From the NCBI GenBank assembly GCA_014706295.1, contig JACSVZ010000016.1, positions 4,259,168 through 4,323,167 on the forward strand: DNA of 64,000 nucleotides. The letters run 5' to 3'. Within the stretch, counting starts at the first letter, position 1. Every line of letters begins with the position of its first letter. Positions 23,503 through 35,672 of this stretch are shown in pieces. Under the pieces are notes generated by a model. The model searched no databases, was not told the DNA's origin, and was given only the letters and a program-made list of their open reading frames with translations. This stretch comes from Lycocorax pyrrhopterus obiensis (lineage: Eukaryota; Chordata; Aves; Passeriformes; Paradisaeidae). Position numbers and translations under genes: made by a program.

Positions 23503-23745
23503 AAGCGGGAGGAGGAATAAACGCACTCGGCACCGCCCGGGTGGTTCCGGAGCGCTGTGCCCGCGGCCTCGGGACACCCGCACAGCCCGTCTGTCACTCC
23601 GGGCCAGCTCTTTGTTCATCTCCTTGTTGTGCCTGGAGCACACACCCGGCCTCCTCAGGGTCACCACAGCGCGTGTGAGCGGTCCCCCTCTCCTGTCGGG
23701 GCTGGGCAGCAGCGGCAGCACGCACGGGGAGGCTGCTGGAGCGGA
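23503..23745. promoter_or_regulatory. small CpG-island-like patch
   Basis: I count 22 CpG dinucleotides between 23,506 and 23,743, in GC-rich sequence, while most of the window is strongly CpG-depleted. Such patches in vertebrates mark unmethylated promoters or orphan CpG islands at developmental enhancers (established knowledge). No TATA box or convincing donor was found on either strand. The overlapping open frames (23,274-23,678 plus; 23,458-24,030 minus, 190 codons) are unrecognised and explained by GC content. Transcription direction cannot be assigned. Confidence 0.55.
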
Positions 23746-23896
23746 GGCATTGCCATTGTTTGTCCTGCAGGAGTACCATTGAGATGTGAGGCTCTGTGTA
23801 AAGGCAGTAGGAGCGAAAAGCTGGCTTTGTGAAGTACGTGTGCCCTCCTTTCCGCAGTGCATAGAGACCCAAGGAAACGATGAGTGTGTGTGTGCA

Positions 23897-23915
23897 GCCT
23901 GCCCTGCCCTGCCCT
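23897..23915 (+). repeat. GCCCT pentanucleotide repeat, three units
   Basis: Three tandem GCCCT units sit in GC-rich DNA just downstream of the CpG-rich patch. Confidence 0.8.
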
Positions 23916-24397
23916 GGGAGCCGGGGCAGAGCACAGGCGCTCTCCCCTCCGCAGCCCCCCGGGAGAGGCTGAGCCCACTGCAGGACAGGGCCAGCCGTGC
24001 ACTGCGGGTGCAAGGGGTTCCTATCTTCATCCTGAGTCATTGTGTCAAGGCAACTGGCTCAGCAAATTCATCTGTGAGCTGATCATTAATAACTCGGTTC
24101 ATAAAGAGGCGAGTAAGCCAACAGACTAATGAAGTTCTTGAGGTCATGTACTTCAGCTCTGCTGCAAATCCAAAACTGATGCACGAAGTGAGCCCTTTCA
24201 GCTGTTTCACCAAATTATCTGTAGAGAGAAAGGTGATGTCTTTTAGTTTATCTAACAAATTGTCTACTTTGAGTTACCAAAATCTATATGCTTTTACACC
24301 ACCTGGGGCTAAAAACAGTGCAGCTGAAATCAAGAAGCTCTTTCTCATTATTTTGAAATCTTAAACTTCATGAGGATGTAGAGAGGAACCCCATTCT

Positions 24398-24413
24398 GTC
24401 TAGTCTAGTCTAG
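24398..24413 (+). repeat. GTCTA pentanucleotide repeat, three units
   Basis: Three tandem GTCTA units, followed by G. Low-complexity, with no assigned role. Confidence 0.85.
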
Positions 24414-25139
24414 CCCCAGTTATCCTAATCTGCTCTGCTTTGCAGTTAGACTCTGGCTGCTTGTCCTCAAGGCACTTCCAAACTTTCCATCATGTGATGA
24501 GGCATTCAGAGTTGCAGCCAGGCAGTTAAATTACGTGAAGTGCATGGTGCCCATTTTGACTGCTGTTTCCTGATGATTTTTTATGTGCCTGGTATGTTTT
24601 TATGAATTGCCTCTGAGCACAGCGCTGAACTGCCCACCTGACTTAATCTCCTGGGTCATTACCATTGGTTTTAGGAGATGTTAGTGTGCTTGTGTAGCTT
24701 GTGTTATTCAGCCTGTACTTTGTTGAAAAGATGATCATCAAAATTAGTAAAGGAGCAATCTGTGAACAAACATGATGATGGTTATAACACCACTCTGAAC
24801 TTGTGCTTGTATTTGTTACGCTTTTCAGCTCTTACCTCTCTCAAAATGCCCACAAAATGCTTCAAGTTGAAGCAGCTGATGAGCTCTGACTCCTGCTCAT
24901 CTTTCATTTTCTGGTCTGATTGTTTCCTGCTGCCACCACTGCTTCCCCCTGTATAAGTGGATTGAAAGCCTGCTGAGGTACAGAGCTTTTTTGACCATGT
25001 TTGGTGCTCACCCTGGGTGAGTCACACTAAAAGCAATATTAAGAAACAGTGATCCTGCGATTACAGTGGTTTAAGGAACATTAAGCAGTACCCTCCACTA
25101 TCCTCTGCAGAGGACTTCCAAGCAAACTTTTCAGTGAGG
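24414..25139. other. non-coding, no feature seen
   Basis: Only short unrecognised frames (24,762-24,956). CCTCACTGA in inverted sense (25,131-25,139) abuts the right arm of the inverted repeat. Confidence 0.45.
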
Positions 25140-25417
25140 CATTAGAGGACATCTAATTCTCCCTTGCCAAGGTGGGCTTGGAGGCAGAAAGCTGCAAGTA
25201 CACATTAGGACATTTCTGACCTAGGGCTCTTTGTTCCCCCCTGCAAAGTCCAATAGCTGGAAATTAAAGGGAAGTGAAAGCACTTGCACAAGGAGAGAAA
25301 TCAGTCCTTTATTTAGAGATGAAATAAGTGCCCCAGTCACTTCAGATCAAGATGAGACACCCACCTGGCCAATGCATTGTAGTTTGATCACAAATGGGTT
25401 GGTCTGATGTAGAGGTG
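25140..25417 (-). repeat. right arm of a 278-bp inverted repeat
   Basis: This arm is the reverse complement of 13,848-14,125, with about 273 of 278 positions identical by manual alignment. The five differences include ACAT for ACGT and a GGGTT/GGATA pair change near the outer end. The arms are separated by 11,014 bp. Beyond 25,417 the alignment needs a 1-bp gap and is then lost. No target-site duplication was found. Confidence 0.95.
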
Positions 25418-26309
25418 ACATGGTGCAGTTCTTTGTCTTATATGTAGTCTGTTAGAGGAGCAGCCTTTCTGACCTAAAGAAATGTTCCTTCTCCTTTACC
25501 CTGGGGATCTGTGAAGCATTTAACCAGACAAGGACGGACAAAAAGCCTGGGAACAAGGTCTGTGATAAGTGAGATGTCCTTTCCCTACCTTTCACCTGCA
25601 GGTAACTTTGTTGATTAGTGACTCTGACAAGTGGCCTGGGGTTTTTTCTTAGCAGTGAAGAAAAAGATGTGGCATCAGTTGCTGATTATGACTGTTGTGC
25701 AGACTTTTGAAATAAAACCAGTGGTATGTGGCTGAACCTGCCTGATAAGAAGTTATTTTTAAAAAAAGTAATAATGTCTTCGTCACAGCAATGAGGAGAT
25801 AAATTATATGTTAAATGGTAAAGCACAGCACTGCATATTTTATACTCTGTAATGACTTAAGAGTTCATCATGATAAATGTTATTGAAATAAGCACCAAAG
25901 GAATTAAATGTGATGCTCTGCTACCTGTGCTGAGATCCCTTCAACTCACTTAATTCTTGCTGCCTTGCCTTTTGCATAGTCACTGTTCAATATCCTTTTT
26001 AAAGAATGCGAAAACGAAAAAAAGTAAATCCTTTATGATGAAAGGCTGCACAGTTAACAAATGGACAACAGGACCTGCCTTGAAGCAGTTCCACTGCCTG
26101 TAAAAAATGCTGTTTAGGTGGCACACAGGTGGCATTATATTTAAATGTCAGATCTGGGCTTTGTTCCTCCCTTTAATATAAATGTCAGTGGCATTTTGTT
26201 GGGAAGTCTTTTTGTTTCACCTTCCACTTTGATAAATTCAGGCTGGCTTTCAATCTTGCCATCTACCTTTGCATATTCAGAACTCTGCTGACCAAAGTTC
26301 TGCATCAGC
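25418..26309. other. non-coding, no feature seen
   Basis: Mixed DNA; ATTTTTAAAAAAAGTAATAATG near 25,755 is AT-rich. No repeat family or exon is seen. Confidence 0.45.
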
Positions 26310-26322
26310 TTTTTTTTTTTTT
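26310..26322. repeat. T13 homopolymer
   Basis: Thirteen T residues followed by CCAG, which superficially resembles a splice acceptor on the plus strand; no exon is recognisable downstream. Confidence 0.85.
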
Positions 26323-27689
26323 CCAGAAGCCATGAATGAAATGCAAGTGGTGGACCAGGGATATTCCAGACCAGCAATGGTGGACAAGTGCTGTAGGGAC
26401 AGTGACGGGGGGAATAAAATACCATGAATCCCCCCAGTCATAACTAAGGCAGGGGAGCTTCATTAGCACTCGGGCCCCTGGTTGATTATATGAAAAAAGA
26501 GGGTTTTCCCAGGGTACTGGGATGGGCACACCTTTGGTCTCATTCAGTAATGCCTTCTTTATTCCGTGGGCCCTTCAGAGCTGGCAGTACCCCTTTCATT
26601 TGTATGTATCTGATACTTTAAAAAATAGTATTCCCATTATGTGTGGGTTTTTCCCACTCAAAAATCTAATTTTTGAATTTAATGCAAATAGATTTGACTA
26701 ATCTGAAATAGCAACAGCTTCCTTTCTGAAGAAATAAAGTAAATGTTGGTAAAGCTTGTGCTTACCACAGAGATTATTTCTGCCCTACCCTGCTAATGCC
26801 AACTCTTTAACTTCCCAAAAAAACCTTCTATGGTTCAGTGTCATTTATGTCATCCCTAAATGATACTAAAGCAGCCAAGAGTTCTCCTATCTCATCATTC
26901 TTTGAAGAGTTGACTACTAGCACTTCAAAATTGAAATATATTTCTGTAAAACCTTTTTAAGCTGTCTGTAATGATGCATAAACTGAGATGTAATGTTTTA
27001 AGGATTTGCATGAAAACCCACTGTGTTCATGGTACATTGTCCCTGAATTACAAGGCTTTTATAGCAGGTTTTTAGTGTGTTCAGATACTTAAAGATGTTC
27101 AACCTGAATTCTGTCAGAACTTTTTGGACATGTTAAAGCTCTGCTTTTTCACATCTTGTACGTGTAACTCCTGAGAAAGCAGCGCTTTAAAGGGGCTGCA
27201 GAGGCTGTGCAGCCGCTGGTGCTGTGTCATGAGTAGAGCAGCCCTGACACGCACCTTCCTTCTGTGGGATTTAGTGGGAAAGCTGTGAATTAAGGTACCA
27301 AAAAATGAGAGTGGCCAAGCCTGTTGGTTAAGGTACAATTGTTGGTCTCAAACACTGGTGTTTGCTGATAAAGGGTGGTTAAACTCACAGGCTTTTGTAG
27401 TGGTGATAAAAGCTGAAATATACCAGTACTCAAGGAGTGATTGTGTTCTCAGATTGCTGTAATGTGGCGAGCTGCCAGACTCCCTGTGAAAGCGGTGCTG
27501 GCAATGTGTGTTCTCTTTTGCAGAGCAAAGCCCAGATCTGAGCTGGCAAATGCATGATTCACAGACTTTGAGTCTGTTGAGCAAAAAGGAGCTATAAGAA
27601 ATTGCTTTGCTATAATCTAAACTCAGCTGAAAGGCCGTTCTGATTCCTATTTGACTGTTTTCCACAGCCAGCTTTTTAAAATGTCTTCT
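26323..27689. other. non-coding, AT-leaning
   Basis: AT-rich at 26,600-27,060 but without a dense motif cluster. Minus-strand frames at 26,141-26,529 and 27,348-27,665 are unrecognised. Confidence 0.45.
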
Positions 27690-27850
27690 GTTGTTAATTC
27701 ACCGTCCTTAAATATTCCTTTAATAATTTTCTTCATTGCCTTTGAAAAAAGTCTCTGATCTCATGACTTGAAAATATAACTGGCAAAATAAAAATGGAAA
27801 GGCTTATGATATTTTTATGAATATAAGTTTGCTTAATAAATAGGAAGGCT
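27690..27850. promoter_or_regulatory. weak AT-rich regulatory-like tract
   Basis: Short AT-rich tract with GTTGTTAATTCACCG, TTTAATAATTTTC and GCTTAATAAATAGG. It could be an enhancer fragment or neutral AT-rich DNA. Confidence 0.2.
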
Positions 27851-29472
27851 GCTCTTCCAGCATGAGAAGGAAACATGATGCCAGGGCAGCTGCATCTCCT
27901 TTTTCTCTATTGATGTCTTTTACTTCTTCTATAGCAGTTGCTGAAAGCTAGAGTTCCTGCTTGTCCCGACTCCCTCTCCTCTGCTTGCATCTTTCAGCAG
28001 CTACCAAAGATACCACATTATCCCACCACCTCCTTTCAGTGGATTTCTCTCATGCCTCTTCCTTTTTCATTGCATCAAACTTAAACTTATCATCTGCACT
28101 TCTTACTATGTTCTCTTTCTGTTGTCTTACTCTGTTGCATTCCCTCCATTCTGCCCATGGTGGCAGATTCAGTGCCCGCTTTTGCTGATTTCATTTTTGT
28201 TTACACCAGGTGCTAACCCAGAAGCACCCCTTTTCATCAGGTTCTATGTGATATAGAGAAACTCTGGTAGCTAATGGGAATTCCCTCTTAAAAATTAGAT
28301 TGGGGGAAAAATGGCACGTTTTTGGCAGGCCTTTAAGGCTTCAGTTGAGCTTCAGTTGTGTTTTTTACTAAGCAAGTCAGCTTGCTGTCCTAAACATCTC
28401 TTGTTGCCAATATGCCCAGTATTCCAGGCTGGGTTTATCTGTGGGAGCAGGAGCAGAGAACAGGGCTGGAGGGAGGCAGCCCTGCAGAAAGCCACTGGCC
28501 TCTGGGAATTGCCACTGTCTGAGCTGTGCGTCACTTAAACACTGACCGTGTTCTTGAGGCAGCCTGAAGAATTTTGGCACCCAGTGCCTCGTAAATCCCC
28601 GAAGTGCTGACAGCCTAAGTCCTTTGGCAGTTAGGATTAACTGTTGTGGTTGTTAATATCCGTAGAGGATGGCACAAGTTTGCGCTGTCCTGGGAGCATT
28701 AAACTCTTTCTGAAGTGGGAGGCTGGGACAGTCTCCACCCCGGGTCCTTCGCAGGAGGATCACAGCTGAGCTGAGCGTTTCTGGTGGCTAGGAGGGAGCA
28801 GAGGAGGCTGCAGCCCTGGGCCTTGGCTTGGGATTCTCTTTGGTGCCACTCAGAGCCCTTTCTCTGTTCAAGATCAGGGCTCCTGCTGCAGCTGCTCTGA
28901 CGAGTGCCTCCGGAGGTCAGTTCATGAGATAAGATGGGTGAAGCTTTCCTGTTGCATGAAGGTTGGCGAGGCAACTGCTGGTAAAGGTTACCACACAGAG
29001 GGAGAGATCCAGAGGCAAGAGGAAGGTGTTGAAGTGATTATTAGTGGGCTCGAGGCCCAGGATACACATGGGGAAGTTCAAACAGAGAGCTGGAAGGGAC
29101 TGACACCACCAAAACCTTCCTCCTCTCCAGCACAGCAGTGGTGGGGATATGACAGTGTCCAGCAGAAGTGGGCCATGCCCCTGCTGTGGATCCACCTGCA
29201 CAGTCTCCTGCCACTGAGAACCAGCCAGACCCCAGGCAGTCTAAAAGCTCCTTCACCTTGGTGGGGAATTGGCTGGTTTATCAGCTCTGAAATTTGCAGT
29301 AGAGGACAAAAGTGAAACCTATTCCCTCTCCTACCACTGTTTCCAAACAGGTCCTTTCCCCTCTGGGACTGGGGCCTGTTTGTTGCAAGCTGGGAAGGGA
29401 GTCTGTGACCTGATGGCCAGGAGCAGGGCAGGGGCAGAGAACTCATGCTTCAGCCATCCTCCTGATGAATTT
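27851..29472. other. non-coding, GC-richer from 28.4 kb
   Basis: Overlapping frames on both strands at 28,311-29,446 contain no recognisable domain. No CpG cluster compares with that at 23.5 kb. Confidence 0.45.
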
Positions 29473-29488
29473 AAAAAAAAAAAAAAAA
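29473..29488. repeat. A16 homopolymer
   Basis: Sixteen consecutive A residues with no recognised retroposon body. Confidence 0.9.
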
Positions 29489-31414
29489 TCCAAGAAATGT
29501 GGTTACAACCCAGGGCGGAAACTATTCCAACAAAGCAAGCCTTGAGCAGGAAAACATTCACACATCTTGCAGGTGACCCAGCACAGGTAGAATAAATCAT
29601 CAGCTCCTGCTCATCAGATTTGGGCTGAGAAACCACTCAGGCTAGAAACATTCAAAATGGGTTATAAAGATGTAAATTAAAAGGCAGAGTCCAGAGAAAA
29701 GAAGTTCTGCGCTCCAGAGTTAATTTAACCATGTTTAGATTTGGGTGTCCCAGAGGACACTTAGCCTTCTGTTTCTCAGTGGCTGTCATTTCGAATGGGG
29801 GCAAGAGAGGGACAGCAAAGGAGGAACTTCACCTCTAAGGATCTTCCATGCTAAGGCCGAATGTTTTTACAGCATTTAACTTTTCAGCCTGTTTTCTGGG
29901 AGCCAGTGAGTGAATCACAATTAGCTGTGCCCCAGGCTAAGGGGGCTCGGCGGCTGAGTCAGGACAGAGCAGAGGGACTGATACATCAGTAGCTAAATCA
30001 GTGCTGGTCAGCCTTGAGTGCTGCAGCAGAGGAGCACCATTAAACAGCTGCCAAGGACCATTCACTCCCTCTGACGCTCTCCCATTTTGCTGCATTAGTT
30101 ATGGTTTCTGACAACGACCTCTCCTGACTCAAGGGAATTCTTTTAAGAAAAATTTCTCTATTTAAATTTCATGCGTTGTGAATCTACTCAGAATCTGTCA
30201 GAGGTTAGGTCTACGTTTGACTGACTTGCTTTAAGCAAAAATAGTTCTGGGAAGTTAACCCCTTCTTTGATAAGCCTTCATCCTGTGAGCAAATGGTACC
30301 TAATGCTAGGAGAGGAATGAAGCTTTTCATGGGAGCCTTGATGCCAGGAGAAAGCAGTCCTCACTTTTCAGGGCTCATACTGCTAGTTCCAAAAACAGTA
30401 ATGGCTGTAAATAGAAAGGTTAATCAGTTCTTGGGAAAACTGAGGATATCTTAACCCACACCATGTTTCATTTGCTCAAAGAAACAATCTTCCCACCCAG
30501 GGGTCAGTACTGGTAGAGGATGTGGAGGGAGAGGCATCAGAGACTGGAACAGTTCAGAAATTCTTTAAAAATGAAGAAGCAATTGGTACTGGTAGATCTG
30601 CTGTAGATGCACATGAATGTGCTTCCAAGTTTATTTCTGGCATGTTCTTCCCTGTCCCTGGAGTTAGAGATGTCTGTAAGTGTTTTGTGCATGTGGAGCC
30701 CAGTTAATGTGCTCATTAACTTCCACAAACTGCAGTTTTAATCTTCCCAAGTATCCTGCACAGGTTTCTGCTATTCCACAGATAGAAGAACATATCTTCT
30801 CTTATGTTTTACTTTAAAAAAGCTTGGCAATAAGTGGTCACATATTAAAGTCTGACAGTGTTGAATCACTTGAGGACAGAATAAAGAGGCCAAATATCAG
30901 TGATGTTCACAGTCCATTTCTCTATTGGTTCAACAAGCAGTTTGGTTTTGTTTGCCTCTACATTTGACAGATTGTGAAATTACAGTCTCACTGTTTATAG
31001 GGCAAATAAAGAGCTCAGTACTATTTGAGCGTGTTGAAATATCTGTGCTACAAAAGATTTTCAAGAGTTTACCACGGAGATATCTCTCAAGTAGTTTATA
31101 TATCTCATAATTGCATTTTTCCTCTCCTTTGGTTTTATATACGAACAGGAAACAGAAACTTGTTTCTTGTGTCTCTGCTTCCTGTAAATGCCAGAGACAC
31201 CATGTCATCGTGCCTGAAAAAAAAAATATATGCTGTAATATTAATTTACTGGCATTTTTAAACATCATTTATTTTAAAAAAGAAGCAAAACCATTTTAAT
31301 CTTATACAGTTGTTGGTTTTTTTCCTCAGGTCACCCAATCCTTTCTGCTACAGTTGAGTTAATTTCTACCATGGATGCCACCAGAATGCTGGAATAAGGC
31401 AATCACTGGCATAC
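29489..31414. other. non-coding, no feature seen
   Basis: Mixed to AT-leaning DNA. GAGATATCTC at 31,077-31,086 is a perfect 10-bp palindrome. Short unrecognised frames only. Confidence 0.45.
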
Positions 31415-31830
31415 TCACCATCTTGAGAGAAAGCAGCTGAAGGCCTTCTCAGCCCTGCTGTCACACTGCAGATACACACTGGCTGTGCCACCAGGCTCTG
31501 CATCCTCTGCCTGCCCTGGATGTGGCTTCTTGCCTGCAAGATCAGCCCCGATGTGCTGTAGGTGACTTTGGACCTCCCTCATCACTACGGACTTGTCTGA
31601 TGCCCGTGGGACCCCCGGCTGACCCTTGTTACCAGCACCCAGCCCACTCTGCCCTCCTTGCTTGGGCACCCCAGGACTGTGCCAGGCTGGGGAGGGCACT
31701 GCCCTGCTGCTCTGTTGATGCCTGCGGCTCCAAGCTCGTCTTTGCAGATCAGCCCGCTGACACCTGGTAAGATTGCGTAATTATACTCAGATTCATATTT
31801 TCTCAAGAAATTCTTTAGTATTTTTAAAAT
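31415..31830. other. non-coding with two opposed donor-like sites
   Basis: A minus-strand frame (31,415-31,699, 94 codons) ends at ATG|GTGAGT. A plus-strand frame (31,522-31,770, 82 codons) ends at CTG|GTAAGA near 31,767. Neither protein is recognisable and chance is the default explanation. Confidence 0.3.
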
Positions 31831-32689
31831 CTTGCTCTGTGCATAAAAATCAGTCTCTGAAAGAAGTGGTAAATGGAGTATTTCAGCCTACAAAGGAGAT
31901 TTTGTGTTTTCAGCAGCGCACATGTTGGTGCATGCCACGGTAGCCAGCCTCAGCCTGCACTGCTTCTTGCTGTGTTCTGCCTTTGAAGCTGCCTTGTGTG
32001 GCCACAAAGCCACAAGTGCAGGCTGCTGTCTCCAGGAGCACAGTGGGTCCTGCCTGGCTCATGTCCTGCAGTGCCAGACTGTGCTCTTGGCCCAGGGCGG
32101 TACTTCAGTGCCCACTGCTCCAGGGGAGCCTTTGGGGCACTTCTGCTCCTCAAACCCTTGCCAAACAGGGTGGTGTAAAGGTCTTAGGGAGACTTTTGAC
32201 CAAAAGTGGCAAGAAATGTATCGTTCTGATTGTCTGTATTTGCTTATTGTTTGTACTTGTGTGGAACATCTGAGGTAACCAAGCTTTGCTTTAGCCCTTC
32301 ACATTCCTGAACAGCAAGAAATATCCTCACCAAGGTAAGTGACATGCAGAGTCAGGCTCCTTCTGGATGGCTTTTCAAAGCTGGTGGACTAATCGTGTAA
32401 TCCAAACAAAAATCAAAGTAAAAATCCCCTTTCTGTAATTGCTTATCTGAAATACTCAGCCAAAACACTCTTCTCTCAGCTTCAGCAAGGGGTTAAATGC
32501 TCTTCAAAAGTGTTTCAACTTCTTAGATCAAGGTGGGTTTGGTTCTGCATATGAGATAAACTTGCAGCTACAGGAAAGTCAAAGACTTTGTTAAGGCAGG
32601 AAATAGTCCTTTTAGTTCCACATGCAAAGGCACCTTTTAATGTGGCTGCTGAATTGGGTTCATCAGAAGTAAAGGCTAATCTTCCCCTT
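31831..32689. other. non-coding, no feature seen
   Basis: A 124-codon frame at 31,904-32,278 is rich in Cys/Leu/Ser and unrecognised. No repeat family. Confidence 0.45.
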
Positions 32690-32847
32690 GACATTTACCG
32701 AGTTGGTTGATTACTTTTCTGAACCGTCCATGTGGAGCGTTGCACGATTTTATAAATTATTTCCTGGAAATGCTTAATATTAAGAGGTTTTTCCAATTCC
32801 TAGTTTAAGCTCTGCACATTCATAATTGAGATCTTACGAGGTAAAGC
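32690..32847. promoter_or_regulatory. weak AT-rich regulatory-like tract
   Basis: Contains CACGATTTTATAAATTATTTC and GCTTAATATTAAGAGG (CTTAATATTAAG at 32,773-32,784 is a perfect 12-bp palindrome), and ends at an A17 tract. Regulatory function is only suggested. Confidence 0.25.
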
Positions 32848-32864
32848 AAAAAAAAAAAAAAAAA
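32848..32864. repeat. A17 homopolymer
   Basis: Seventeen consecutive A residues. Confidence 0.9.
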
Positions 32865-35629
32865 TCAAACCTGGCAGAGCTCACTGGGAGGAAGAAATAA
32901 ATATTGATGAGACAAAACATTTTACCTGCAGTGGCCAGAATTCTCTTGACCGTCATAAAACCACTTCCTGACATTAACTGAAGGCTAATGTGGCAGGAGG
33001 ATGAGCTGGAGGCCTGTGCAGCAGCTGGTGTTCATGCAGGGCTGTGTGCTGACATCACTGCAAACCTTCCACTGCACAGGGGTGCACCTGAACGAGGGGC
33101 CTCGCCTCTGCTGAAGAAAATCCTTTTCATTTCCTCTATGGCAATTTATCTGATTTTTCTTTTTAATTGTTTTGGAAGAGCTCTGTCCCTATGAGAGGAG
33201 TACCTGTGAAAAGGGAATAGTTATTAGGGTATGTATAGTTAAATATCTGTGCATGTATGTGTTTTATACTGAAATAACAGTGGGAGATAACAGACCCATG
33301 AGAGGTCAGAGTCCCACTATATAGATTGAGTAGGAAGTAGTCATTGTCCCACAGGGTTGGCAACTCTGTGAAGACAGAAAAAATAATAATTTCTGTCCCT
33401 ATTTTTAGGGAAATTGATGAAGAGAAAACACAAGGATTCTGATTTCTTTACTATACAGATCTCTGTAGGCCTTGAAAAGGGATCCAAATTTCAAATTAAT
33501 TATTTCCTTTTAAAAATCTGGGCATAGGTATTGCACTGCAGGTATTAGATTGAAATGTTTTCCTGAAATCCGGGTCCAAATCTAATGTCAGCCAGCTCTC
33601 TGTAGGGCAGCAAACTCCTATCCCAAAGCTGACACCTCTCAAGTCTGTCCAGTGGTGCTGCACTCAGAAATGGGCATCTACAGAGCACCTTCTGGGTCAC
33701 TGTGTCCAGCCCTCTCCTACAGCCATCCATCCCCTCCAACCCCATCTAGAAACTTACCTGGCCTCATCTTAAAACTGAATAGATCCCTAGTGGCAAAGCT
33801 GTCACCACATTCTCTCCCCTCTGTGATGTCAGAGGAGGTGGTTCAAAGCCAAATCTGTGGTTTATTCACACTTATTTGTTCTCTGTCCGTGTTGTCCTTT
33901 AGCACAGATTCTTCTTCCCTTGTGTTTGCCCTCCTCGTTCCCAGTGCCTCCTTGGATTTACTGGCAGCAAGCTGGGTTGTGGCTTTGCAGGGCTGCAGGA
34001 GCTTTATCACACACTGTCCTGTCAGCTCAGCTCTCCCCAGCCCATGGGATGCCGAGAGCCCTTCTCCACACCTCTCTCAGGTGGAATAGGTCATTCCCCG
34101 GGTGGGGTGATCAGGCCCAGAAATGGTGTTTCAGATGGCTTCTTATCCAGGCGCTCCCCTCAGCAGGAGATCCAGGGTCAGGTCCCTTCTGGATCTGAGC
34201 AGCTGCTTCACATAAACAGAGACCAAACCATAGGGTATTCTGGCCTGGTTGTATTTTCAGTCACTTGTAGGTACTGTTGCACTCAGTAGAAGAACTCAGG
34301 TGTTAAAATGGAGTGGCCCTATCCCGTAGCACTGCCCCGAGTCTCGAGCACTAGGCTAGGAAAGTCATTCTCTTTCCTTCCCTGTGTCACTGCTACCATA
34401 TAGGTATCGTGCTTATATGATTTTCTGTATTTGAGAGTCCGTTTTACTCAGAGTTTGAATTAGGAAGCAGGAGACGATGGTATTTCTTCGGTCTCAGATT
34501 GTTTTTATTTTCTTATCAGTAACACAGCTGCATGGGATGTGCTTCTTAGTTAGCAAGGTGAAAAATGGCTAAAAATAGCTACTGAGTGCTACTTCCAAGG
34601 TCTTTTATACCCTAATCTACCCAATTACAGCTTGCTAAGTAGTTTGTTTTTACTTAAAATCCAATGACTATCTATACATGGTCTGCACTGCGGCTTTCTT
34701 GAACCAGTACCAGAAAACACAGGTTGGTGAAGAAGAAAGAAGTACAAACCCACACCCAAAATCCTCCATCTTGTTACATATCCCTAAACCTAAGTTCTAT
34801 ATCTCTACATATTTCACCCAGTGATATAACTTTTAATTACACAGCAACAATCTCAGCAGTATCACACAGTCTAGGAAGTTTTTCCCAAGGCCTAAGATCA
34901 AATAGAGTGTACTTCTGAAGGTCATTGCTTATCAAAGTAGAAAGAATGACATTCTCAGAATTCAGAGTTCCAACACTACCATAACTGAGGAGAGCCTCAC
35001 CTCTCCTCCCTGCAAGACACAAACCAGGAGCTGTCTGGGGAACTTCCCAGTACACGTGTCCTCCTTTTCCCTGGAGCAGAAGCAGGAACTGAACTCAGTT
35101 CTCCCTATTCCAAGGGAAGGACGGGTGCTGCATCAGAGTAAACAGCTTTTTCTCAGTTTCATGACACAAAGAATAGCTGCAGCTGAATGGCGGCACTGCA
35201 CAGCTTCAGATCAGCCTGGACTGGGTTTTGTTGAAGGTCATTAGGCCTGCTGCACTAGGGACTAAAAAGGTGGGGAAAAAAAGAGTGACCAGCTCTGCCT
35301 ACCTGGCAGTTTGTCCCCTGGCAGCCACAGAGGAAGAATGACCTTTGGCTGATTTGAAGGCTGCTCCGTCCCATGAAGTACAGACAAAACAGAAGGTGTG
35401 CACAAAGGTGGAGCACACCCTCAGCATCCCTGCTGTGGGACAGGGATGGTGCAGTTGGTCCGGGGCCTGCAGGGGGTAAGCACGATGGCTGGAGCCAGCT
35501 CCTGGGGTCCAAGCTTTCTGATTCCACTGCCTCAGTGCAGTGGGCACAGTTTAACTGCTGCCACACAAATCGGTTCCATGATGACCAATGAGAGATATTT
35601 TTCACTTTGATTGGTGAGCAGGGCAGAAG
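32865..35629. other. non-coding, possible old repeat at 33.56-33.83 kb
   Basis: The part at 33,560-33,830, with TGTCCAGCCCTCTCCTAC and ATCCCCTCCAACCCCATC, loosely resembles reverse-strand CR1 3' sequence, but no diagnostic block is intact. The rest shows only short frames. Confidence 0.3.
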
Positions 35630-35630
35630 A

Positions 35631-35672
35631 TTTTGAAACGGTATTCCTCTTTTTAGGTTTTGTAATACATTT
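35631..35672 (+). repeat. dispersed short repeat, copy 1
   Basis: Bases 35,632-35,665 match 37,090-37,123 at 31 of 34 positions; after a 4-bp gap the shared ACATTT follows. Both copies contain a pyrimidine tract ending in AG (TTCCTCTTTTTAG here), like a splice acceptor. Upstream GGCAGAA is also shared. It is probably a fragment of an old interspersed repeat. Confidence 0.75.

Noticed and set aside
23458..24040. Longest open frames (190 and 148 codons, minus strand)
   Set aside because: They overlap each other and plus-strand frames in the most GC/CpG-rich part of the window, and translate to Pro/Ser/Arg-rich sequence with no recognisable domain. GC content lowers stop frequency enough to explain them.
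26290..26340. T13 followed by CCAG as a splice acceptor
   Set aside because: No donor-bounded or protein-like exon follows, and homopolymer T tracts recur throughout the window.
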